This document shows positions 5,602 to 11,233 of a DNA stretch of 11,233 nt, piece after piece. The notes under the pieces are model-generated. The model saw nothing but the letters and a program-made list of their open reading frames with translations. It did not search any database and had not been told where the DNA came from. Source of the stretch: Candidatus Sigynarchaeota archaeon (GTDB taxonomy: Archaea > Asgardarchaeota > Jordarchaeia > Jordarchaeales > Jordarchaeaceae); NCBI GenBank assembly GCA_030587505.1, contig JAUQYY010000380.1, positions 1-11,233 of the forward strand. Direction: 5' to 3'. A program made the position numbers and the translations under genes. Position 1 is the stretch's first letter. Each line of letters begins with the position of its first letter.

Positions 5602-6693
5602 TCAATCCCCCTGAGGGGGAAAGAGAGAAGCGCCCTCCGGCGTGAGAATGATTATCTTTCCATTCATGTTTATAGCTTTTACTGTGTCTCCTTCCCGCAG
5701 GTTGAAGTGAGAGGGCTCTTTTCTGATTTCAAGAATTTCGTAGTTTTCCAGATTCATCATTTGAAGGAAATCTCCGGCTATTGAGATTATTAAGTATTCT
5801 TCGGTGCTGGGTTTCCAGCTCTGTATTTCCGACTCCCATAGTTCCTTATGTTGGATAACTGTTCGTTCTCCGGTTTCTAGATTCCTTCCGACAAGGTTTC
5901 CCTTCTCGATTTTTTCGAACAGAATGGTTCGGTCGGATATTTGTACTATCTCACCTACGCTAAGGGAGGGAAGCCTAACAGAGATGGAGGTCTTTCCTTG
6001 TTTTTTCCCGTTCTTCATTCCGGAGAGTTTGAAGGATTCTTGCAGGTTTGCGCCCATAAGCTCTTTAACGGATGCTGCAATGCTTTTCGCCAGCTTCGTT
6101 GTGCTAACATACACATCGAAGCCCTGTTTTTTCTCCTTTATCTGAGGAATGTAATCGTCCTTATGTTTCTCTGTCTGGAGAACTCTTTCTATTATATCGT
6201 AGATTTGCTGTCTTTCCTCCTCGCTGACTCGCCCCCTCAAACTTCTAAACTGGAGGATGCTCTCATAGTCGCCCCTCCTTTTTCTGGTGCACAATCCGCA
6301 TAGTGAGGGTTCGAGATTTATTGTGACTGTTACTCTCTCGTTTAGGGTGAGATTTTCTTTCTTGATTGTTATCGAAACTGGAACTTCGATTTTGTGTTTT
6401 AACTCGACTTGGGTTATTTGTGGCTCTATGATGAGCTCGATGCCGGGGGCGTGTTTTATGAAACGCGGCAAAACATCTTTGAGTAGCTGTTCCAGAAATT
6501 CGGTTTCGTTTGTGCAGTTGGTTTGCACCCATCTTTTAGTGAGCTTATAGCTGAAGCATTGGGGGCAGAACCGTATGGTGGACTCCTGTTTAACGCTAAA
6601 GGGGGGATGCTTTTTAAGATAGCAAGGAACACACAGGTTTTCAACTAGGAGCGTATCTGTCCGCCCACAGAGTGCACAGAATCTTTTCGCCAT
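5602..6693 (-). CDS. nmd3: NMD3-family ribosome biogenesis protein
   Basis: Eukaryotic NMD3 is the 60S export adaptor; archaeal members keep the ribosome-binding core and probably act in large-subunit maturation. The 363-residue protein opens with the family's Cys-rich zinc region: C-A-L-C (6-9), C-V-P-C (21-24), C-P-Q-C (43-46) and C-G-L-C (132-135), the last followed by T-R-K-R-R. The middle (about 190-240) holds V-Y-V-S-T-T-K-L-A-K and the C-terminal part is beta-rich. The eukaryotic nuclear import/export tail is absent, as expected. The ATG at 6691-6693 is preceded by GGAG about 11 nt upstream. It is the last gene of the run OB-fold protein, aIF2-beta, DUF424, NMD3, 29 nt after DUF424, so the same transcript is likely. 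Confidence 0.93.
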   Translation of the reverse strand: MAKRFCALCGRTDTLLVENLCVPCYLKKHPPFSVKQESTIRFCPQCFSYKLTKRWVQTNCTNETEFLEQLLKDVLPRFIKHAPGIELIIEPQITQVELKHKIEVPVSITIKKENLTLNERVTVTINLEPSLCGLCTRKRRGDYESILQFRSLRGRVSEEERQQIYDIIERVLQTEKHKDDYIPQIKEKKQGFDVYVSTTKLAKSIAASVKELMGANLQESFKLSGMKNGKKQGKTSISVRLPSLSVGEIVQISDRTILFEKIEKGNLVGRNLETGERTVIQHKELWESEIQSWKPSTEEYLIISIAGDFLQMMNLENYEILEIRKEPSHFNLREGDTVKAINMNGKIIILTPEGASLFPPQGD

Positions 6694-6722
6694 CTGGGCC
6701 GTAACTCCATTTGGGTGTCAAT

Positions 6723-7019
6723 TTACATGATAACTTTTTGTGCGTGAGCTACCCCACCAATCTTTATGATTCCTTGAGGGTGTATCAGTCCTTCGCTTAT
6801 GGCTTTGGAAACGATGTTGTTACCGACTATGTTTACTATTGTCGCATTTTTTATGGCCTCGATGCCCTCCTCTATTGAGACGAGTTCGCCACAATAGAAG
6901 TTCTTTTTCACTTCTATTTTGAGGTTGCCCTCTCTGAAGGTTTTTCCTGCTATTTCTTCGTCACAAATGGCAACCATTACCTCGTCCCGTATTCTTCTCA
7001 CATAGAGATAAACTTTCAT
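6723..7019 (-). CDS. DUF424 family protein
   Basis: This is a small archaeal protein family without an assigned function. From the ATG at 7017-7019 it has 98 residues and starts M-K-V-Y-L, like other members. Family landmarks are A-I-C-D-E-E (17-22), G-K-T-F-R-E-G (25-31), F-Y-x-G-E-L-V (41-47), an A-T-I-V-N-I-V-G segment (59-66) and the closing I-K-I-G-G-V-A-H-A-Q (85-94). GGAG lies 8 nt before this ATG, which favours it over an in-frame ATG at 7056-7058 that would add 13 residues and lacks a clear binding site. It lies between aIF2-beta and NMD3 on one strand, so a translation or ribosome-maturation role is inferred only from context. Confidence 0.85.
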   Translation of the reverse strand: MKVYLYVRRIRDEVMVAICDEEIAGKTFREGNLKIEVKKNFYCGELVSIEEGIEAIKNATIVNIVGNNIVSKAISEGLIHPQGIIKIGGVAHAQKVIM

Positions 7020-7067
7020 ATCGGTGTTCTCCAAATCTCGAATTAAATACACCCACATGCAGGTCTT

Positions 7068-7481
7068 CTATTGTATAGATTTTATAGACGCTTTGGCTCC
7101 GCAAGCCTCACAAACGAGGAAGTGGAACCTATCCTGCTTCTCAATGTGCGTGTCTGGTTTACCACACTCCGAGCAGAGAACGTAAGTATTAGCGTAACGG
7201 GCGATTAGGTCGTCGACAGTTTTCTTTGAGAACTTTCCTTGAAAAACGGCTCGCTGACCCTCTATAACGCCAGCGGTTGCCAATTCACGCATAAGGTACT
7301 TCATCAGGTGCTGAGGATCCCTGTTAAGAGCGGTGGCTATGTCCCTGTAGTTTCTAACGATAGTTCTGTTACCCTCAACAAAGATAACTGACTTAGGGAT
7401 TTCAAACCTTTTACTCTCGAAAACTTCGGGAGGCACCTGCTCCCGTGCCCTGTCTAGTAGACGCTCGTAGTCTTCCATCAT
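7068..7481 (-). CDS. eif2b: Translation initiation factor aIF2 subunit beta
   Basis: aIF2 carries initiator Met-tRNA to the small subunit; the beta subunit binds gamma through its N-terminal helix. The 137-residue protein has that helix (D-Y-E-R-L-L-D-R-A at 4-12), the alpha-beta core with I-V-R-N-Y-R-D-I-A (41-49) and L-M-K-Y-L-M-R-E-L (59-67), and a C-terminal zinc ribbon C-S-E-C (103-106) with C-E-A-C (124-127). Length and order match archaeal beta subunits. GAGGTG lies just upstream of two adjacent ATGs (7479-7481 and 7476-7478); either may be used. It is 14 nt downstream of the OB-fold gene and upstream of DUF424, consistent with an operon. Confidence 0.96.
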   Translation of the reverse strand: MMEDYERLLDRAREQVPPEVFESKRFEIPKSVIFVEGNRTIVRNYRDIATALNRDPQHLMKYLMRELATAGVIEGQRAVFQGKFSKKTVDDLIARYANTYVLCSECGKPDTHIEKQDRFHFLVCEACGAKASIKSIQ

Positions 7482-7495
7482 TTACCACCTCTATT

Positions 7496-8164
7496 TCATA
7501 GTTTTCTATAGGTTCTAGGCCTAGGCTCATAGATTGTCCCATCGGACAACAATTCTATCAGACATGATTCTAACTCCTTCGAGGATAATCCTGTTTCCGT
7601 TTTGATCGTATCAAAGTCCACTCCTTCGCCCTCATCCAACTCTTCTATAACCTCTAGGACGCTACCAATTTTATCGATAAGGTTTATCTCTTCGGTGGGA
7701 GGTGTACTCTCGGATACTCCCACTTCCTCTAGGGGACCGGCTTCACCTCGGGGGTTGAAGGCCATTATCTCCAGTTCTCTAACAAGCTCCCAATTGGGAT
7801 CATCAACGCTTATTATGAGTTCGGGGATTAGATAAATCTCGTCCCTGTACTGTCTAACTTTACCAATAACATCTACGATGTCGCCGGTCTGCACACTTTC
7901 GAGTTGAGAGCTTTGAACTCTCCACACCTTCACTCGGATTGTTTCGGTTCCATCATCGAGGGTTATGCTACCATACTCCGACTGGGAGTTGACAAACTTG
8001 TCAACCACAGTTCCCATAACACGTGCCCTCTGAACTTCCAGCCCCGAACCCGTTAAAACGTATCGTCCATCAGGCTTCTCCACCCACTTGCCACTAACCA
8101 AATCGGAGATACGCACTTTGTAGGCGGTAGCTCTTTTTCTAACAACCCTACTCAATCCAACCAC
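7496..8164 (-). CDS. RPA-like single OB-fold protein with C-terminal winged-helix-like region
   Basis: The 222-residue protein resembles archaeal RPA-type single-stranded nucleic-acid binding subunits. An OB fold spans about residues 45-120: A-R-V-M-G-T-V-V-D (47-55), an S-I-T-L-D-D-G-T-E-T-I-R-V-K-V-W strand pair (66-81), a G-D-I-V-D-V-I-G-K-V-R turn (94-104) and the closing Y-L-I-P-E-L-I strand. An acidic, Pro-containing linker follows (about 140-165). The last 55 residues (D-F-D-T-I-K-T-E-T-G-L then L-E-S-C-L-I-E-L-L) look like the winged helix of RPA32-type proteins. The start is uncertain: GTG at 8162-8164 abuts an AGGAG, whereas TTG at 8153-8155 lies 8 nt after it. It is first in the run with aIF2-beta, DUF424 and NMD3. 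It could act in replication/repair or bind RNA; the sequence does not decide this. Confidence 0.8.
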   Translation of the reverse strand: MVGLSRVVRKRATAYKVRISDLVSGKWVEKPDGRYVLTGSGLEVQRARVMGTVVDKFVNSQSEYGSITLDDGTETIRVKVWRVQSSQLESVQTGDIVDVIGKVRQYRDEIYLIPELIISVDDPNWELVRELEIMAFNPRGEAGPLEEVGVSESTPPTEEINLIDKIGSVLEVIEELDEGEGVDFDTIKTETGLSSKELESCLIELLSDGTIYEPRPRTYRKL

Positions 8165-8221
8165 TCCTAAGCTCCATCAGAGACACACCTGTTTTTTAGG
8201 TGAATGAACCCGTAAAGCAGT

Positions 8222-8237
8222 CGGAAAGACGTTTCCG
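8222..8237. other. Hairpin in the TatD-to-OB-gene spacer
   Basis: CGGAAA pairs with TTTCCG around a 4-nt loop. A second inverted repeat, CACCT/AGGTG, flanks a T-run at about 8187-8203. Both lie in the 101-bp gap between two minus-strand genes, where the hydrolase transcript would end and the translation operon begin. They may be terminator or leader structures; no clear TATA box is seen. Confidence 0.3.
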
Positions 8238-8265
8238 GTGGCATTGTGGGTGGAAGTTGGGAGGT

Positions 8266-9123
8266 TCAAAAGAATTGAACTCCGTAAATTTTTTCTGGAT
8301 TCTCTTTATTTACTTTCCAAAGTCGCTCCTTTAAATCTTCTCGTTCTTTCAACATATTTACTCTCCGTGGTACAGACTTTGGCCCTAGAACCGCCCCGGG
8401 TCTATGGGGGTCATCAAGGTAGTCGGTCTCAAGAAGAAAGCGGTCCCCCTCCCTGAGAGCGGTTTCAACATTTCTCTTCGAAGCGATTATAGAGGGAAAT
8501 ATTTTCACTCGTTCACAAACCCTCACCAATGGGGGACTAAAGTGCTTAATCACCCTACTCGGGTTCAGATTAGCACTTCGAATTAATCCTGACAACTCAA
8601 CTATCTCTTTTTCACCCATACTCTCCGTGTGAAGTTGAACAGGGCACCCACAGTCCTTAGCCAGCCCAAGAGCATACAACAAAATCTCGTTAGAGGCTTC
8701 CCAAATCTCCCTGTTAACGGGGTAGTGGGGGCGTCCAACCTCACCTATGGCTATTGCCTTCCCCTCTTCGATCCATTTTACAGCCAAATCCAAGGCAGCG
8801 TACATGATCTCCTTGGCACGTTTCAGCGAGATTCCCCTGTTCATCATCTGCGTTAGCTCAGCGGGATGAACCCCAACAACACCATAAGCGTAGAGATCAA
8901 GGGATCTAAGCTTTTCAACACACTCTAAAACATAACTGTAGCATTTCTCATAATCTGAGGGCTTGGAAACCGTAACGCCATAGCTCCAAGAGGGAAGACA
9001 CACCACAATGAGCGCGGTGCCCCCCGCCTTCTTAAATTCTTTCCCAACCTGCAAGGGTCCGCTTCCCCGAACAGGATTTATGTGCATATGGTTATCGGTG
9101 GCAGGAAAACCTTCCAATTCCAT
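8266..9123 (-). CDS. TatD-like metal-dependent hydrolase (COG1099-like)
   Basis: This is an amidohydrolase-superfamily TIM barrel, related to TatD nucleases but closer to an archaeal group of unknown substrate. From the ATG at 9121-9123 it has 285 residues. The metal-binding residues are in place: H-M-H (12-14) at the end of strand one, G-V-H-P (84-87), a glutamate in I-G-E-V-G (Glu128), histidines in Q-L-H-T-E (165) and I-K-H-F (194), and the final aspartate in L-E-T-D-Y (234). The ATG start is preferred because family members begin just before the H-x-H motif; an in-frame TTG at 9160-9162 would add 13 residues and lies close to a TATA-like box. Divergent from metG. The substrate cannot be told from sequence; phosphoester hydrolysis is a family-based guess. 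Confidence 0.88.
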   Translation of the reverse strand: MELEGFPATDNHMHINPVRGSGPLQVGKEFKKAGGTALIVVCLPSWSYGVTVSKPSDYEKCYSYVLECVEKLRSLDLYAYGVVGVHPAELTQMMNRGISLKRAKEIMYAALDLAVKWIEEGKAIAIGEVGRPHYPVNREIWEASNEILLYALGLAKDCGCPVQLHTESMGEKEIVELSGLIRSANLNPSRVIKHFSPPLVRVCERVKIFPSIIASKRNVETALREGDRFLLETDYLDDPHRPGAVLGPKSVPRRVNMLKEREDLKERLWKVNKENPEKIYGVQFF

Positions 9124-9162
9124 CACGCTCAAGAATCTTCTAGAAACAAACTCCGCAAGCAA

Positions 9163-9376
9163 TTTAACACTTGTTATAAGTCAAGAAACTTTAATACCAA
9201 ATGTTTAAAACATTATCATCCAATCGTTCTGATGAAAGGAACAGAATTACGCGTTCAAAAAACCAATCCAACCTCGCGGTTAAATTGCTCATCGCTCATC
9301 AAAAGATTCTTAAAAAGTTATTGGTTCTACTTAACAAAAGCCATGAACCTGTTCGAGGTGGTAGAGTTTGAGGCGA
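9163..9376. promoter_or_regulatory. Divergent promoter region between hydrolase and metG
   Basis: For the hydrolase (minus) the candidate TATA boxes are at about 9174-9181 (CTTATAAC on that strand) and 9190-9197 (TATTAAAG). For metG (plus) TTCTTAAAAAGT at about 9307-9318 is the best box. GAGGTGG (9355-9361) is a strong Shine-Dalgarno sequence, spaced for the TTG at 9368. TGATGA repeats occur here, but no matching CTGA box makes a C/D RNA. Confidence 0.4.
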
Positions 9377-11233
9377 ATGCTGATCACTTCCGCGCTGCCG
9401 TACGCTAACGGAGACCTCCACATCGGCCACGTGTCAAGCACGTACATTCCCGCAGACGCATATGCACGCTTCTGCAGACTGAAAGGATATGATGTGGTTT
9501 TTGTTTGCGGCGCCGATGAACACGGGACGCCCATCTCGGTGGCTGCACGTGAAGCTGGGCGTACCCCCCTCGAACATGTTGACTATTATCGTGAGAGACA
9601 GTTGAATGATCTCAAAGCGCTTAACATTAGTTTCGATAATTATTACCGAACCCACAGTGAGGAGAACCAAGAAATAACGGAACACTTTCTCCTGAAGCTG
9701 AGAGAGAACGGATACATTTATCGAAAAGAGGTGGAACTATTCTACTGCGAAAAGGACAAAACCTATCTGCCAGACAGGATGATAAAGGGCACCTGTCCAT
9801 ACTGTGGAGCGGAGGACCAGTATAGCGACGCTTGTGAGGTTTGTGGACGAACAATTGAACCCGGAGAAATACTGAGGCCATACTGCGTACTCTGCGGCAG
9901 CCCACCCGTGAAAAGGAAAGAGAACCACTTCATATTCAAGCTCAGCGCATTCTCCGACAGACTATACGAATGGTTAACATCGGACCCAACGGGAGAAAAT
10001 TTTCCCAAGGATGTTGTGAACTATGTTGTTCAGTGGATAAAATCCGGTCTCCAAGACTGGGACATCACCCGTGAGGATTACTGGGGATTCAAGCTGCCAT
10101 ACGAGGACGCGAAGGAAAACCAGTACGTTTACGTCTGGTTTGACGCCCCCATAGGATACATTGCCTCCACAATCAACTGGAGCAAAAAGACGGGAGCGAA
10201 TTGGGAGGATTACTGGAAGAGGGAGGACTCGTTTATCACTCATTTTATTGGAAAGGACATAGTTTATCACCACTTTCTTTTCTGGCCAGCTGTACTCATG
10301 GGAACCGAGGAAATGTCGCTCCCAAAGAAATATGTTGTAAACGGGTACCTCACCCTCGAGGGACTCAAGATGAGCAAGAGTCGAAACTGGCTGATACCCC
10401 TAAATTACATCCTAAAGAGGTACCCTGCCGATTACGTGAGATTCTACCTAGCGTTTAAAGCAGCAAACTCTATCAGAGACAACAATTTCAGTTGGAAAGA
10501 GTTCCAAGAAAGAATAAACGGAGACCTAGTAGACAACATTGGAAACCTTATACACAGAATCCTACACTTCATCAACAACAGGTACGACAGTAAAATTCCA
10601 GAACCCTCCGATTTTGACGAGCAGGACAGGGAGTTTATTCAACTGATTAATACCGTTGCAAACGAACTCGAAGTATACTACGAGCAGTGCGACCTCTCAA
10701 AGGCAATCAAAAGAATAATAGAAGCATTCAAATTCGCCAACAGCTACTTCTCAGCAAAAGAACCTTGGAAAAAGATCAAAGAAAAACCAGAAGAAGCAAA
10801 AACAACCCTTTACATCTGCGCCAACTTTCTCCGCTCAGCAGCAATTTACCTCTACCCGATAATGCCCCAATCCGCGGAAGCGCTACAGAGATACCTAAAC
10901 ACCAAACTTGACACGTGGGATTCCGCAAGAGAGATGACGCTAAAACCGGGACACGAAATCAGGAAAGCGGAACCACTATTCAGAAAAATTCCAAAAAAAG
11001 ATGTTGAGAAGGAGATCGAAACACTAAAACAGCAAACAAAACAAGCAGAGAAAAAAGAGGAAATAAGCATCAATGAATTCAGTAAGCTGGATATCAGAGT
11101 AGGGGAAATAATCGCCGCTAAACAACTCCAAGGAGAACTAATCCAGCTAACCGTCCAAATTGAACCAAACAAACAGAGAACAATCGTAGGCAAACTCGGA
11201 GGAAGCTACAAACCCGAAGAACTAAAGGGCAAA
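9377..11233 (+). CDS. metG: Methionyl-tRNA synthetase (3' end outside window)
   Basis: MetRS charges both initiator and elongator tRNA-Met. 619 codons are visible with no stop before the edge. The class I signature is H-I-G-H (15-18) after T-S-A-L-P-Y-A-N-G. The archaeal-type zinc knuckle region has three Cys pairs: C140/C143, C153/C156 and C170/C173. The second catalytic signature is K-M-S-K-S (331-335). The alpha-helical anticodon-binding domain follows, then a charged linker rich in Lys and Glu (about 535-562). The C-terminal part (from about 563, with S-K-L-D-I-R-V-G-E-I) is the start of an EMAP/Trbp111-like tRNA-binding OB fold, here fused as in many archaea. An in-frame TTG at 9368, better spaced from GAGGTGG, would add three residues (M-R-R); an in-frame TAG at 9362 blocks anything longer. 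Confidence 0.96.
   Translation, partial: MLITSALPYANGDLHIGHVSSTYIPADAYARFCRLKGYDVVFVCGADEHGTPISVAAREAGRTPLEHVDYYRERQLNDLKALNISFDNYYRTHSEENQEITEHFLLKLRENGYIYRKEVELFYCEKDKTYLPDRMIKGTCPYCGAEDQYSDACEVCGRTIEPGEILRPYCVLCGSPPVKRKENHFIFKLSAFSDRLYEWLTSDPTGENFPKDVVNYVVQWIKSGLQDWDITREDYWGFKLPYEDAKENQYVYVWFDAPIGYIASTINWSKKTGANWEDYWKREDSFITHFIGKDIVYHHFLFWPAVLMGTEEMSLPKKYVVNGYLTLEGLKMSKSRNWLIPLNYILKRYPADYVRFYLAFKAANSIRDNNFSWKEFQERINGDLVDNIGNLIHRILHFINNRYDSKIPEPSDFDEQDREFIQLINTVANELEVYYEQCDLSKAIKRIIEAFKFANSYFSAKEPWKKIKEKPEEAKTTLYICANFLRSAAIYLYPIMPQSAEALQRYLNTKLDTWDSAREMTLKPGHEIRKAEPLFRKIPKKDVEKEIETLKQQTKQAEKKEEISINEFSKLDIRVGEIIAAKQLQGELIQLTVQIEPNKQRTIVGKLGGSYKPEELKGK

Noticed and set aside
5804..6550. Plus-strand open frames opposite NMD3
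   Set aside because: The minus-strand frame encodes a full NMD3 with all zinc-binding cysteines; the opposite frames have no recognisable features.
9224..9300. C/D box RNA suggested by TGATGA motifs on both strands
   Set aside because: No CTGA D box at a suitable distance on either strand.

Overview
The window looks archaeal. It encodes archaeal/eukaryotic-type translation and ribosome-assembly proteins (aIF1A, aIF2-beta, NMD3, a RIO1-type kinase, a two-KH-domain Pno1/Krr1-like protein), an archaeal-type methionyl-tRNA synthetase with three Cys-X2-Cys pairs, TATA-like promoter boxes, and a tRNA-Leu whose introns carry bulge-helix-bulge (BHB) features. Several non-canonical introns in one tRNA, with no intron at 37/38, suggest a Thermoproteota (TACK-type) lineage. 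I cannot assign genus or order from sequence alone.

Layout. From the left edge to 2843 is the 3' part of a large, membrane-anchored, sequon-rich cell-surface protein that contains a tandem repeat. The 680 bp that follow have no convincing protein gene. They hold (i) a candidate structured RNA of about 390 nt (2912-3301) with a TATA box at the expected distance, pairing 5' and 3' ends and a U-run terminator; (ii) a small hairpin-rich element near 3346-3392; and (iii) tRNA-Leu(UAG) at 3526-3690, which appears to be broken by three introns (D-loop, variable arm, T-loop).

Next on the plus strand are the RIO1-type kinase gene (3762-4559) and, overlapping its end by 22 nt, the KH-domain gene (4538-5107). 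On the minus strand, converging on these with a 4-nt gap, are aIF1A and then a compact operon read from 8164 to 5602: OB-fold/RPA-like protein, aIF2-beta, DUF424 protein, NMD3. Further right, a TatD/COG1099-like metal-dependent hydrolase (minus) is divergent from metG (plus), which runs off the right edge.

How the genes fit together. RIO1, the KH protein and NMD3 are ribosome-maturation or export-type factors; aIF1A and aIF2-beta act at initiation; tRNA-Leu and MetRS supply decoding and initiator charging. DUF424 lies inside this set and is a candidate translation or ribosome-maturation factor by context. The most interesting points are the three-intron tRNA-Leu and the unassigned RNA gene at 2912-3301. 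I saw no mobile element, CRISPR array or defence system.
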